Shown piece after piece: positions 1 to 14,609 of a stretch of DNA of 64,000 bases; positions within the stretch are counted from its first letter, which is position 1; the number at the start of each line of letters is the position of its first letter. Source of the DNA: Lanius collurio (lineage: Eukaryota; Chordata; Aves; Passeriformes; Laniidae); contig JACBWW010000015.1 in NCBI GenBank assembly GCA_020086605.1, positions 25,734,483 to 25,798,482 on the forward strand. The letters run 5' to 3'. The notes under the pieces were generated by a model. The model did no database searches. It was not told where the DNA came from and saw only the letters and a list, made by a program, of their open reading frames with translations. The translations under genes and the position numbers were made by a program.

Positions 1-263
1 TAGTTGTCTGAAAGAAAAAAAGGATATCATTAATTCAGACAGTGATGAGTGTTGTTAGTTGGCACATCCAAGTCCAGAATATCAAAAAGATGAGCAATAT
101 ATAAATTGTCCTGCCCTTAAATATGGTAAAACTTTAAACATCCCTGAACTGTACCAGCTGATAGCTGGGATGAATCAGAGCAACCATATGGCAGGGAGGC
201 AGTTGAATGATGAAGCAGGAGGCTTAATTTTCTAAGCTTAAGAGGGAATGTCAAATAGTCACT

Positions 264-284
264 AAAATAAATAAATAAATAAAT
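264..284. repeat. (AAAT)n microsatellite
   Basis: About five consecutive AAAT units, directly visible. Confidence 0.9.
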
Positions 285-1289
285 GGATAAATTGATATTG
301 GAAACTGTCTGAGTTCAAGAGAACAGTGTTTTGAGTTGGCTACATACACAGGCATATCGCACAAACATACCCAGTGTTTTTTGAATGCTGTGCTCATCTG
401 CTCTTTTGAGCATCCTGTCAAGCACATTGGGTATATAAATATCCTGCTCTGTGAAACAGTCTGTCTGCTGTTTATGAATCCAACAATGATAAGTTGTGCT
501 GATTTGTTGTGGCAGGGTCACCTCAGGTGCAATGGTAAAGCAAGGGGATTTTGTTGCCCATTTGGGATTTCTGTGCATAGAGGGGAATTGCTGATGTTAT
601 TTCATTGAGACACTAGAGTAGAATATTACTGTGCCCCTTAATTTGGGTACAGCCATTGTTGGTTTAAGATGACAGTGTCCCTTTCAGAGTACTTTACTGA
701 TGCAGCAGTTTCTGGGCTGCGCTGTGGTCAGCTATCTATTACAAATGTTAGGTAAAGCCTTTGGCATTTTGTTGGCAAATAAGAGACAGATATTTCCAGC
801 ATGTGAGGGTTAGCAGGAAGAAGAGATTAGTCTTTTGATGGTTTAAAGCTACTTGATTTGAACTTTAAGAGTCCTGTCTATTCAACATCTGTATAAAGAA
901 ATAGCACTGGAGTTATCTATGATTTCATGAGGATCTGTAGTCCTTCCTGTTAACTATTTCGCTTTATGGAAAAAGCCTAGATGTACCTCTTCGCAATTTC
1001 ACTTGTATATACCTTGTACAACACTGAATCACACTGATGTTTCTGAAAGGGAGTGGGTGGCTTATTTTGCTTATTTCCAGGTAACATTCTTCCTGAGCCT
1101 GCAATGTATCTCCAAAAGTACTCTTCTTCCTGCTGGTCTCGAAAGTCATGATGAGGAACAGCACACTTTCCACTTTCTCCCTGAAATTAAGAAGAGCATG
1201 TTGTGTGATGTAAAAAGACTTCCAGACATCCATAACTTTGTAATCTCAGATCATTACTTCTTTTCTCAAACCAAAAGCAAGATTCTAAG

Positions 1290-1337
1290 GTTTTGTTGGG
1301 GTTTTTTTTGCGTGTGTTTGTTTGTTTGTTTGTTTTT
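1290..1337. repeat. T/G-rich tract with (TTTG)n
   Basis: An eight-T run is followed by GTGTG and then five TTTG units. It belongs to the recurrent GTTT/AAAC tract type seen at several other places in the window. Confidence 0.85.
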
Positions 1338-4300
1338 GCCCAAGGCTATTGTATGTGCCAAAAATTCTGTGTTGGATGAAGTACACTCAAAGAAAACTCT
1401 AGATCTACAATATGCTTTAATTGTCAAAATGCCCCCTGGTAATGTAGGCTCATTTATACTATGGACCTCTTCAGCTGCAGGAAACAATGTATTGGAATTA
1501 ATTTGGGGTCTTTGTGGGGATTTTGAAGAACTCCTGTGATCCAATGCCTTGTCTTTTAATTTCTGCACAGCATGTGCATGGCTTTTACTGCCATAAAGAG
1601 GTCAAATTAAGTCAGTAACTGTATGGGGAAGACTTGCTGACAGCAGCAGTCACGAAACAACTTCCCCTGTTCTTGGTGCCTTGCCCTCGCAGAACAAACC
1701 CGTACAAAGAAGAGGCAGACTGGTTTGTTCTTCTCTCAGAGAGCCATTGAACATGAAGCGAACTCCTAGTGCAATGCAAAAGTCACAGACAGCACAACTG
1801 TTATTAGGGGATAATGGTCTTTTTGTAGTCAGCAATGGGCTCAGTGCTGTTTCTGCTGACTGTGAGCCCGGCAGTGTAAGGCATGGTAAGCCTATAGCAC
1901 TATCCATAGCCTGCAAACAGAGGAATGAACCTATGACCCTCCCTCCCTTCACTGCCGCAGAAAAGCCACCTTTCTCATGTAAATGTGCCTCTTTTGTTTC
2001 CTGGTGTTAGCAGCAATGATGTCATATATTCAACCATCTCTTATTTTCCAAAGTGTATAAAACACTCGTGAATGAAAGACACGCTGAGGTTTGAAAAGAA
2101 AATCACAACAGCCGGTCAGAGTTGCAGTCCAGCATTATTAAATATTGTGTGTCTTGCTCACTCTATCCTCAAATGCATTCCTTTGGGTAATTGTTAGAGT
2201 GTGTGAAGGTAGAAAAATTGTCACCTCCAGAGTATTGGGTTCTCTAATTTTTTTATTTTTATTTTTTTGGTGTGTGATTCAATATTAACTAAATTTTCTC
2301 AACCAAGATATAATGTACTGCTTGTCAATATCAGTTAAAATCATGTGGCTTCAATAGGAGACACTCATTGTAAGTGTTTTCTTTTGGCACCCAGCTGTGC
2401 TTTTTGATTTATTGAAGCAGGATTGCTTGCCAGTTACCACTGTAAGATCATATCCAAAAAAAAAGAAAAAGACAAGAACCTGGAAAGAAAACTTGTGGTG
2501 TTTAATTAAATGACCTTCCTTTCTTTTAAAGGAAAAATTCATGCAAGAAATTCAGGAAAGATACAAAATTATTTTGGAAAGCAATTTAGTTTTAAATTGA
2601 AGCTGAATGGCTAATTGACCATTGGTTCAAATTCTGCTGTGGTAGGTTGACTTTGTTGTCTTGCTCATCAAGAGGGAATAGGAATCTGAAAGTTGAGTGG
2701 GAAGAGAAAAAAGGTAACATTTCTGTAACATTTCTGTAATACACCAGGGGATTTTACAAAACATTCCCTTGTTCTATATGCCAGAATCCAGCCAGAATTA
2801 GCATGTTCTAAAAATAATAAGAAAATCTGTTAGTTAATTATTTATGTCTGCTTACTTGACTATTCATTAGTATGTGTTTGTTGTCATTGCAAAGAAAAAA
2901 CTCAAAAAAATTGCTGCTACCAAACCTATTCTGGTATTTTAGTTTGTTATAGCAAAAAATGGACCAAAGTAGGCACAAGCTGTAAGGGAACATTTTTATC
3001 AGCATGCAGAGTAGAGTATAGAAAACAAATAGAGGGCAGCCAAAGATGTAATAAACAGAATTTATGAACCAATACATGTACATCATTTGTATTTGTTAGG
3101 GCTCTGAGCCTTCAAAGATTTATGCCAGGGGACTACTTGGAGTACATAAAGTCTTTTAGTATCACTGCCTACGTTATCTCTGGGTGTTGAATTCAGATGT
3201 TTAGATGTCAGTTGCAGAAATGAAAGAACTTATCAGTCTACAGATAGGTAACAAACAATTTTATTATTTTTTTGTTAAAAGACTGCCTTCTGTCAACTTA
3301 TACTTCTTTTAAAGGTATGTCAGGTCCTCAGCTGGCACAAAGAAGTACAGCTCAACTGAGGTAAATGAGTCGTTCATTGTATACAGAGTGAGCTTTTACT
3401 CCTCAAGGAAGGCCTTCAAGGAAACAGAGAATACAGCAATTGAAATTCCTGCACCAGGAAATACCAATCACCATGGAAAAAAAGGAAGAAACATGGGACT
3501 CTGGAGAGGATTAAGTCACAAGACGATAATACATGGAAAGTAAAGACGGATTTGTTCGAATAAGGCACCTATCTTGTCACAGCTAAACCTGGTCATGAAA
3601 TCAGTACTCATCTGTGCAAGTTCCCAAAAGATTCTCATGGCAACATGTACCAGGTAACCCCCTAACACATGAGAGAATCAAATGCCTGTGAAGTGTGCAT
3701 GGTCCCACAGAGTGCTGAAAATGCAGATGAATACTAAACTTTTATTACCCAAAAGAGCTGCATACCCATCAGGCTGTCTGCTTTTCAGAAAGGTGCTGGT
3801 CTGCATTAAAGGACATTTTGCCTTTTCTTTTTTTCCACTTTGTGCAGCAAAGCCTGGAAGACACTTTTGACCAGAAAAAAGAACCTGAAAACAGATGCAA
3901 CCTTCCCTCCTAATAGTTTGGGCAGTTATCCTGGATAGTCAATGCTGAGTGATGTACAGCAGTTAGGGAATGGGTGCAGGCTTTCTAAGTAAAAATGTTC
4001 TCTTTTTTGCATTAAACAATCACTGCATAATACTGTGAAAGTTAAAGTTTAAGAGCTTATGAAGTGCACCAGCTTGCATGATTTCATGTAATGATTCATT
4101 CAGGAAGTGGAGCAGTTTGCAAAGTGTAATATTTGATCTGTTGGTTATGAGAAAGTATTAGATTACAGAAAATATTAATGAATTAATGCTCTTTTAAAAA
4201 TCTTGCTTAATGCTTACTCTTCAAGCAGCGATATTTTGAGTGTTTTTCATGATGCTGAGCTTTAGAGTTTGTGTTGTTCAATTGCCATTTTTTATACACT

Positions 4301-4397
4301 CATGTGGGCCCACTTGGAGAATAGGGTCTTAATGGAGGTCAAGTGACAGTTTGAGCTCTAGGTCCTACTTAAGTTCATCTAGTTGTTGAAAATAACA

Positions 4398-4399
<2 letters not shown>

Positions 4400-4429
<30 letters not shown>

Positions 4430-4472
4430 CTCCCCCCAAACCAAAAAACACCCCCCCCCCCAAAAAAAAAGC
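4400..4472. repeat. (AAAAC)n followed by poly-C and poly-A
   Basis: Five AAAAC units lead into C-runs (the longest about eleven C) separated by A-runs. The A/C strand bias equals the complement of the GTTT tracts elsewhere. Confidence 0.85.
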
Positions 4473-7400
4473 AAATCCCACCTCATATAACATGTTTTTT
4501 CCTCCAATCTGACTATCTATTTTTCACCATTTCTAATGATTGATATTCAAAAAATTAATGGTAGAAAATAATTGGAACACATGCTTGCAAATGCTGAATA
4601 TTCACTTGAAATATTCTGTTTCATTTATCCAGACATGATCACTGATAACAAAAGAAATGGTACTATCTTAGAATTAACTTTCTGATAAAGATATATTCTG
4701 GGGATGATGATGCATTATGATAAGGCATTTGCCACTGGAATGAATGAATTTAAAAACTTCTGGTGTTTTCTTACTGAGTAGACAATGCCTGTTATTTATT
4801 GTGACTGTGCTTTGTGATGTCAGAAATCCTTTTTTTATCATATTCTGTGTAAAATGAAAGGCTGAGCGATAGCTGCAGCTCAGAAACCAGAGGGTGGAAA
4901 CCAGAGTAGATGAAAGAAAGATTGTCAGCAGAACATCTAAAATCCTAAGCTCTAAGGGCTGAACACTGCAAAGCCTCCTGTCTATAACGCTAGACCAACA
5001 CAGTTAGATCTCAGCAAGGTCCAGTACCAAAACAAGCGAACAGCATCTGCCCTTTGTCATGTAGTTCACTAGAATCTATTTTCCCTCGTTTTTGTGTTGT
5101 AATTTTAATTCAGTTGTATGTAGTTGTTTCAAAACCATGTATATTTTGTTACATATCCTCTGTTATCTAAAGCTGTAGTGTAGGGGAAATAAAGGGAAAA
5201 TAAATGACACCTAACAGCTTCCCGAGAAAAGAGTCAGTGTTTTTACAAGAAGGAAAGGGAAGACAGAGACATAAAACAGCAAGCAAAGATTTTTATGTTG
5301 GGCTTTAAAATAAGAATCATAAAAGTGATGATGGGAGCAAAGAAGTCAGAAAAGTTGAACCTGAAAGAGAAAACAATATTTAGGAATGATAACAGAGAAG
5401 AAAATATGCCAAGGTCATATGAAAAGGATAAACAGAGAAAGACAAGGAGCCAGGAAGAGTTTGTTTGAGCTCAGCAAATTCTAACACTATTCAGGAAGAT
5501 ATGCAAAGAATAAGGAAGAAATGCAAGAACAAAACAAATAAATACAGTAACTAGAAAAGCACAGATGTGCACAGTTGTTTTATCTCCACTGAAACTACAA
5601 AGCAAAAAGATAGCTTTTGAAGAACAGTGGTTTTTTTTTTAAAAGAGTAACAGAAACCTGCCTGGCAATTCATCTGACTTGCAGAAGGTTTATAAAGAAT
5701 AATAAAATTAACTGTGAATGTGTTTCTGACCAGTCTTGATCTCTGGCAAGAATGTATGTCTGCTTTTGCTTGAAAATGTTGTCTGGTTAAATCCTTATGC
5801 GGTAATAATTTTCTGTACATGAGCATAGAAGACTGAAAATCTTGATATACAAATGAAAGCTTGGTATTGTTTATCAGTTGCTCCAGCAAACCAGAAATAT
5901 TTCATGTTACACTCAGTACAAGCAAGGGTGCTACATAAATCTCTATATACTTGCAGAGTAAAGCAAACAAGTTCCAAAACTTCATGGATACACTGCCATG
6001 TATTTGGAGCTTATGATCACATTATAAGGACATAATTTCCAGTCTATTTCTTGTATTATGACACAAAGAGCAAGCTTTTCCTTTTTGTTTAAGAGTGCAA
6101 TTTATGCCAATCGCCCAAACAACTTTGGACAACTGCCTTTGAATACTCTCTAATGTAGTGCCTAGCACAATGTTGGTTTTATATCAATTGGAATAACACA
6201 AGGAACGCATAATAGGCTTTCTAAGTGAAATGGTAGTTTCGGTCATCTGGATAGTGTTGTAAGGTTTATATTTGCACTGCTGATTTTCCTAGAGTATTCC
6301 TATCAAGCATTCAGTGCAAAACTTCAGCCAACAAGAATAACCCATGTATACTTGCTTGTCTGTAAGTGTGACATGTCCAGAAACTTCTGCTTTGTTTTAT
6401 TTTTGTTTTTCTTTTCCCAAAGGGAAAACGTTTTGAGTCCTGTAGCAGTCACAGGCATACTAAATAGCCTGTCTCTGCTACTGCACAGCCTATCTCTTTA
6501 GCACTTCATATGAAAAGTTTCATTCAAGTCTCTGGGTGCTGCGTCATATCCTGAAACATCACTCAGCAGCCACTGCTTCTACCTGAACAATTCCCCAAAC
6601 TTTTCGCAGCTAAGACTTTATCTTCAGATATTGAGTTCCCATTTAAACAATGCATAGTGCTTATTTCTGTTTCAGCAAGATCATTTCGCTTTGGACAAAA
6701 ACCTGAGCATGTGCATGGGTCCTAAATTATTAATTGTCTTATGTCCAAGCGGTACTGATCTTCCCTCCTCCAGAAATACTGTTTGCTCCTGAACAGGCTA
6801 AGGTCCAGTGTAGACAGAGCACTCCTGTAGGAAGTAGAAAACATGTCTGAGAGGGCCCCATCCCAGGCAGGAGTAGAAAGAAGCAGTTATTAGTTTCCTG
6901 GGTAGCAGCATGATGCTTGTGCTATTTGAGTAAAGCAATCCATGGTTGAAAATTTTTCACAATTCTAGGGTTTACAACATATGGGGTCACTGTTGCTTGG
7001 ATTAGTGGCAAAGTTTACACTGAAGTTTTTCCTGCTGGACAGTTGTCCCTTGAGAATACTTCCGGAGTGCTGATTAACTGCTTCAGTCTTCAGTTGACCT
7101 GATTAATTCACCTATCCCTATTTTAAACAAAGATTATGTTGTAAAGGATGGATAGGCAACAGAAACCTAGCCTCAGACATGCAATGCCTGTGCTTCTGTC
7201 ATCAGCACAGTTGTTTATTCCCCTTTGAACACACCTCCCTGGAGGTCAGATGTGGATCACATTTACTGGGCTATGCTGAACAGTATCAAATCTGAATTTC
7301 CTGTACCCTTTCTATTTGAATCAGCAATCCTAACAATGAAGTTACCCAGAGCACCCGAAGGGACAGTCAGGGAGAAGATACAAAGCCTCATTGAGAAGGA

Positions 7401-10400
7401 GCTATCAATTAACAGACACGCACATTTACTATTCAAGCTGCCTTATAAAGTAATTAAATGTAAGCAGTCCTTCATTTAAAGCTTCAGGGGCAAGTAAATA
7501 AACTTAGAGGAAGCCACAGCTATTAAAATGAAGACATGACATGGGCAGTCAACAGCAGTAAAAGACTTATAGAAAATAAACTCTTTCATATTAGGCTTGG
7601 GGAGGGGGCATTACAGTGGACTCTGAGTGCAGAAACCTTGCTCTAGACTTTGGAGGCTCTTGCTCATGGCAGTGTGCAGTTGAGTTTTGTTCTTAACAAA
7701 GGGCTGGGGTTATAAAAACACAGTGTAACCTCTGCAAGCTGATAAGACTTATTCTTTGGGCACAGGGTGAATTTTTCAAGGCATTACGAGTAAATGATTA
7801 GTTTACATGTCCCAATGAATTAAACTATACTGCTTAAAAGACAGGGAAGTTTCATGGTGTGGGCATGCATAATTAGAGCAGCCATGCAAGATAATTTCTC
7901 TTTACTGATGCCAATGGAAGACAGGGAAATAAACCATGGTGCCTTTACCAAGGTGATTTGGTTTCATTTGGGTCGAAGCTATTCAAGTGCCCTTTTTGAA
8001 ATGACAGTGGTATTGCATGATATTCCAAAGAGAAAAGTTAAAATTTCATTTGTGCCAAGAGTATGCACTGCCAAGTCTTGGTGTGTTTGAATTTTCTCAC
8101 ATCTAACACTGAATTTGCTGGGCTTGTTCCTTGTGCATGATAACTAAGGAGCCTCATGTGTTGCTTCATTTATTCTAGAGCACATTAAAAAAGTTGGAGC
8201 TCTAACAGCTACTGACTCAAATCAAAATCTTTCAAACCCTTAATGGGGGAATTATTTTACACTTACCTCTTGCAGTGAAAGCTAATACAGAAATATAATT
8301 CGTGCAAGAATCCCTCTTGGGTACATCTGAAGAAACTTGTGGGCTTTGGTCCCATCCTGCTCCAGTCAGCAACCTCTGCCAATGCTGTTTGATGCTCCCT
8401 ACATAAGATTTGAATCTCCAAAACTTCATGGGATCAATCCCAGTTGATTTTACTCCTCTTCATATTAGACACACAACCTGAGATGTCCTCTAGGCTCCCT
8501 TTGTTTTCAAGGAAGTTTGCTAGGTGCCTCTCTTCAGAGATTAATTTACACGTTTTCCTAGGATTGACTGTGGATGAATCCATTTTGTTTCAGCCTGGAG
8601 AACTTATTTTTGAGCAGGCAGAGACTGGGCTAGAGGAAACATATCCTTGCTCTCCATTTCCCTTCTGCACTTTATTGGAAGAAGCTGAAGGCATTTCTCA
8701 TTCTTCCTGAAGTCTTTCCCTTCAGAGTGCTGCTTTTACAAAGAAGGCAAATCTTGAGGAGAAGCAGCTGTATTCACACTCAGTTTCATTCCAGCTGCTG
8801 GGAGAACACTGTAGGATCCTTATGCAGCATGCACACATCTGACAATATTGGGTCATGAATCCTGTATTCTCTTCAGCACAGTTATATGTACATAATCTTA
8901 TTGTGTTCTTTATTCTACTTTTTCTCCTGTTTCAAAAATTTTATTTATGCTGAAAAGATTTATTTTAGGACTTTTCCCTGTGGCATTTTCATATATACTG
9001 GAAAGTTGCCATATCTTTATTATCAGATTTACAATTAGTCTAGATTTTGTCTATCTGATTTTTTTAAAATGTGGATTTATGCCCTTCTACAGTATTTTTT
9101 ATCTCTATGAAGCCTGATTTCAGGCATATTTTCACCCTCCTCCATATTCTACAGAAGCAACAACCTTTGCTTTTTTCAAGATATGTTTTTAGCTCTGTCT
9201 CAAGATTGCTGCTTTTGCTTGTGATGCTACTTTTGTTTATGATCAGTGCAGGAATCAAGAAATTTCTCATGCTCTTTAATTCAGTATCGGCTGAATTTTT
9301 AAGACTTCTCCTGCCCTCTCAGTTTTGCTTTGACAATGTAATTTGTGATCTGGTAATCTAGTCCACTGAGCACTGATCTTTGTTTCCAATATGTTGAGAC
9401 TGATCTCTCTTCTGCAGACTGATACCACTTTACATTTTTTCTTCTAAGCTTCAGTCAAGGACATCTAGTAATATTTTCTGTATGACTCCTCAGAAGTCCT
9501 TGGGAAAGAGGTTAAATTATGAGTGCTGCAAACTCTTCCTCTTTATAGTGAAATGCCTTGTGTGAAGTCCCTGGACTTTTATAAAGGCTTGAAATGTTGC
9601 TTCCTTTGGTTTCATGTACAAAACTTATCTCTCAAAGCTGATATTCTTTCTGGTCATGCAGGAAATTTTGGGGCACACTTCTGGTAAACAAAATTGTTCT
9701 TTCTTACCTAAGATAGGGTGTTAATGAAATCCAGTGGAACAGCCTTAATAGTGCTAAATTTAACAAATCCTCTTTTCTCTCAAACATCAATTTATTTTCA
9801 TACCCAAACAACCACTGGATTTCTACAGCTGCACTGGACCTTCTTCTCACTGCCTTCTCCCTGATGGTTCTCTTTTTTGTGATTAGGCAATGTTTTTGTG
9901 GCAAGATTTAGGGTTTCATCACGCAATAAAAATGAGTCTTCATCAGAGCAGCAGATTCACTGACATAAAAACCAGCCCAAAAGAAATGTAAAGGGTAAGA
10001 ATGTGGTTCTGTCTCCTAGTTACTCTAAGTATCACTGGTGCTGTTGTTAGTGGATTCTAGGAACAAATTTCCCGGCAAAAAGAAAGTGGAAGATATTGTG
10101 GGAGGTTTTTGGCCCATCCATGTAATTTATTAGCACACCACAAGGCCTTTGACCTTCATACCTCTACATGAATTTGGGTTAAGAACCTCTAGGTAGTTCA
10201 GCTGTCCAGAGCCCCACTGAACACCAGCCCTCAGCACGGTGTTCAACAGCCACACAGCATCACAGCAAAATCGAGGAGCCCATAAAGCTAAAGCAAAGAA
10301 AATCTTACTTCACTGTCACTTGGCAGAGGTGATTACCAGCAGTTACTGATATCTTTTGGCTCAACCCTGCTGCCATCATCAAAGTCCATAGGAAAAAAAA

Positions 10401-12212
10401 AGAGTGAAAAACCCCCAAAGCACACAACATTAATTTTGACCTTTCAAAACGATGCTATTAAAAAGCTGATGACAATTACATTCTTAACATTACAGGCATA
10501 ACTGTGCACATGCCTCCACCTTGAACAGAAATTGTAGGCACTACTAAAGCTCAAATTTGCTGTGGTTTTTTATAACTTTTTTTTAGGATTCAAACAATCA
10601 TTTCTTTTTTGTCTGAAATCCTCCAGGTCTGTGATGACTTAAAACGCTTAATATATTTGACATGACACATTATTCTATGTCACTCTCTGTTGCACAGGCT
10701 GCTTCTTCAGCTAGTACAACTAATTGTCACAGAGGGAGAGGCATCAAGAGGAAATTCAGGAAAGGAAATATGCATTTTAATTTCACCAGGGTAGTCAGGA
10801 TGTGAAGCAAGGGCAGGTGCACTGTATGTGTGACAGTCTGCAAAAATAAAGTCCTCATACTAGACAGGAAAATGGACAATTTGGGGGTGGTTCCTCCACA
10901 GTCTGGGACATCTGGGTTTTAACCATACAGGAACTAAAATTAATATTCTCCCCAATAAAGTCCCAATTTTTAAAGGGGTTTTAGTGAAGATAAGTGGGAA
11001 TTTTTAAGAGGAAAACTCTCCCGGAGAATGCAGATATGCAGAATACCTTTTGAAAGTGGAACATCTTTTTTCTTTTTCCTTTTTTTCTTTTCAGTTGAAA
11101 TCATGCATACATAATAGGGCAAGGCAAGTAGATGAGGTGACAGGGGGTGCCTTGTAATGAAGTATAAATAAGAAGTCCAGTGCATCTGGATGGGCTGTGA
11201 TATCTCTTTCATGAAATCACTGGCAACAGGGTGGCATATAGGGAGTATGAAAGAGGAAATCATCAGCAGGTTTTGTTCTGTGATTTGCCTCAGCAATACC
11301 ATGACAATATTGGCTGCATTCCCACAGGGCACAAATAAAGCAGCAGTTCAGGAAGCCTGACATTAGTTCACAAAAATCTGATGATACCCACCGAATTTCC
11401 CACTGCTGTGACAATGCAGCTCCGGCCAGCTGCTAAATTTCCTTCTTGTAAATCCTTTCCAAAGTATAAGGGAAATAGTCCACAGTGAGCAGAGACCAAA
11501 CCAGAGCAGTCTCTTCCATTCTTCAACCTGTTATGTATCCAGCTGGGCTTTGGAGGTGAGACTGAAGAAATTATGATTTGTCCAAAGTTTAGTATTCCCT
11601 CATCAACTACTTAAAAAGCTCTTCTATGCCTTCATGCTTTCAGAGGCAGGTATAGACTGGTGCAAGGGTGGTGCTGCCCCTATTAGAGAGAGCCTTTGTT
11701 TAAGCTCTGCCATGTCACCCAGCAGTATACCTCATATCCCTTGCCAGGATTTTGGGGGAAACTTAGGCAGAAATCAGTCAGTTATTTGCTGCCTAAGTAC
11801 TTCTAGCCTCACACTTTGACCATGTGTATCTATAAGCACTGTGAACATATGACTGTTCACTACAACTGAGTGGGTTAAGCTTGAGATCTATATGTTATAA
11901 AGATAAAAAGGAGCACTCCTTTATAGTCTGAATTGAGCTAAATTTATCTCTCTGGTAAATTTTTTAAGTTGGTAAATTTTTTCTTCTTTTTTTTCATCCA
12001 GTTGCATCTGTTTGTTGTTTTCCTCACTTTACTGTACATACTTTCATGACTTAAAGCTTTCAAGAATGATGGTGACTTAGAAGAAAAGGTTTTAAATAAC
12101 ACAAACTCATGAATTTTGGATATGGAACATTCAGATATTTCTAAATGACACAGTTAGGGTTTTTTTCCAGCTGAAATTTTTGGCCGTTTGGAAGGAGAAA
12201 TGTAGGCACTCA

Positions 12213-12237
12213 TGATGGGATTGCTGGCATCCCATCA
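12213..12237. other. perfect 9-bp hairpin
   Basis: TGATGGGAT at 12213-12221 pairs perfectly with ATCCCATCA at 12229-12237 across a 7-nt loop. No gene or repeat around it explains it, and chance is possible in 64 kb. Confidence 0.5.
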
Positions 12238-14609
12238 GCCCGTGAGATCAGCAGAACTCTGGCTTGACTCTGGTCATACAGAAATGCTGGTCAAATGGTA
12301 ACTGAATTATAATCCATAAATCTGACTTTTAGGATTTCCTGTGAAGGTAGTGCTCTCACACAAAAAATCAGACACTTCACAAAGCACTGGACTCAAAAGG
12401 ATAAAACACAAGAACATATTTCTAGCCAGAAAACACTGGAATAATATGTGCATCTGCTCAAACCACTTCACCAAACTCTAGGATACTATCAGTCTGCATT
12501 GTAAATACAGCAATTTTATTATCTTTGGAAATGCACAGGAATATCCCAGGCAAGTTACTGAAAGAGAGAGATTATGAAATTGTTGTGCTTTTTAGTAGGT
12601 CTGAGTGCAGGACTGTTTTTGCAGATGGCAGGATCACTGTTCAGAGTGGGTTGTTACCAATCATATGTCTAAAAAGAGCCCTAAATCCCTTATCAGGCCT
12701 TAGATTATTCACTAATTTTGCCCTAAAATTTATATTTTCTCTTTGTGAAGCGCACATACTCGATACATGCACGTTTGCTACCTTTTCTTACTGGTATAGC
12801 AAACTAATATCAAGCTTTGTAAAAATAATGATTTATAAAATGTAATGAATGCTACTTCAGCTTTGAAGTAAAATTATTGCAGCAAAACCAATATTTTTTT
12901 CAATCTAGCTCTTAATTCTGACAAAACCCCCTATTCTTGCTTGAAAAGGGCATGCAAAATTCCCAGGCAAAATGAGAACTATCAGAAGTCAAGATAAATG
13001 GGCATTTTTGAATGATGGAACTAAAACCAGAACAAGCGTGCCAGTGTCAGGCTTCATTGTGAAAAACAGAAAATATAATTTGACAAGGCAGTGGCCCATC
13101 ATATTGCTTTATTAGTTGTTTTTTGTTGATTTTTCTTTAATTTATTTTTTAATTTGGAAATTTAATGTCCATTTTTAACTTTCAGAAAGCTGTTTCTGAG
13201 AGAGCAGAGTAATGTCATACAGCTCGTTTTGCAGGTCTGCTCTTACCAAAATGTATAGCCAGAAAGAGTTACTTTATACTACTGGTTCAAACAAAATTCT
13301 CTCCATCTGTCAAATGAAAACAACTCTGAATGAAATGGATTAGAATGTAATTAGTTTTTTTAAATATGCATATGCATACTTTCTTCCTTACCCCTGTAAC
13401 TATGCTGATTATCCAGAGGAAATCTCCTTGTTTTGTAAAGTGTTGATTTTTTAATCAACTTAATATCTTATGTTTTCCAGGTGGAATATTTTGAGATGGA
13501 CTTTGAATTAATTACAGAATGAGAGCTGTGCAGAAGATATACTCTAGATTAGATCTGGAGACCAAGACTTGGTTGTGTTTCAAATCAACTTAGATTGTCA
13601 TGTGGCAATATTGTAATATGTTGTTGACAAACTTAAAAACAAGATGGGCATCATACATACAGCTGGACATTTTGCCCCTGAAATCATTAGCAACTTCCCC
13701 AAAAGATCCCCAACTAATCCAGTTCAAGTCTTTAATTAATTTAAAAATAAACTCTGCATTCTGAGTCCAGCCTCCTGATCACAAGGTGTAGTACTGAAAA
13801 TGTGAAGTAACTGAAGAACAGATGGTTAAAATCCAGGCAAAATTTATTCTCATAAATCCAGAATAATCCTAAATATCCTTTCTCAGACTTTGCAGAGATG
13901 TTCTCACTCCTTTTCAGCATGATTGGTACAATTTTCAGTCTAAGACTTTACAATACAAATGGAAGAAAATTATTGGATAAAGTTAAAATAGGCTTTAATC
14001 ACCATGAAAGTCCCTTACATGTACACTGCAGAGGAACAATTTGCTATTTCTTCAAAATACATACCAGTCTGTCTATCTGCCAACTTGCTTAACATAGAGT
14101 ATATATAAATTTGTGTATTAAAAAGAAGTACCTAAGAGCTTGCTTCTGACAGGTGCTGAATGCCTGACAGAAGAAGCTCAGAAACTGTCAGGATCCTACC
14201 CAAAATAGATGATTTTCACAGACAGCAGAATAACTGTGAAAGAACATTCATAACCTCAAATAAATACCAGTTTACCAACTTCACTATCTGATCTGAATTG
14301 AAACAACACAGCATTATTTATACATAACAGATGTCCTATAATTTTTTATTTTTTTTGTATTTCATCTTTGAATTTATAAAAAAAAAAATTGTCAAAGGTT
14401 AAGTTAAATTGTTCTTTGTTTGCTTTTATGTGCAGTTTCCCATAACTGAAACTACAGTTACTGAAAAATTCTCCTTAAATGCTTAATAATTTGTACCTTG
14501 TCCCAGAGTTAGGATTTGACTGAGATGCAAAGAGAACATTTCTTTTGGTATTGAAATGGTTCAGAGGAAGTCTGGCTAACCAGGTAGGCAAGTGTCTCCA
14601 AACTTCTGC

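Larger units (their letters stand above)
1..14609. other. unique non-coding DNA, no gene supported
   Basis: AT-rich single-copy-looking sequence. The longest open frame, 1003-1539 on the plus strand, runs straight through a TTTG simple tract at 1290-1337 and shows no recognisable domain, so I treat it as chance. Open frames on opposite strands overlap at 1650-2010 without protein-like features. I see no CR1 3' end, LTR terminus or tRNA A/B-box pair. The stretches 1681-2080 and 7720-8090 have balanced composition and few low-complexity runs and could be conserved non-coding elements, but that needs an alignment. Confidence 0.6.

Noticed and set aside
1003..1539. 178-codon open frame, the longest in the window
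   Set aside because: It runs through a T-run and TTTG microsatellite, has no recognisable domain, and its flanks lack promoter or splice context.
2610..2640. tRNA B-box-like GGTTCAAATTC
   Set aside because: No A box or cloverleaf stems upstream at the right distance.
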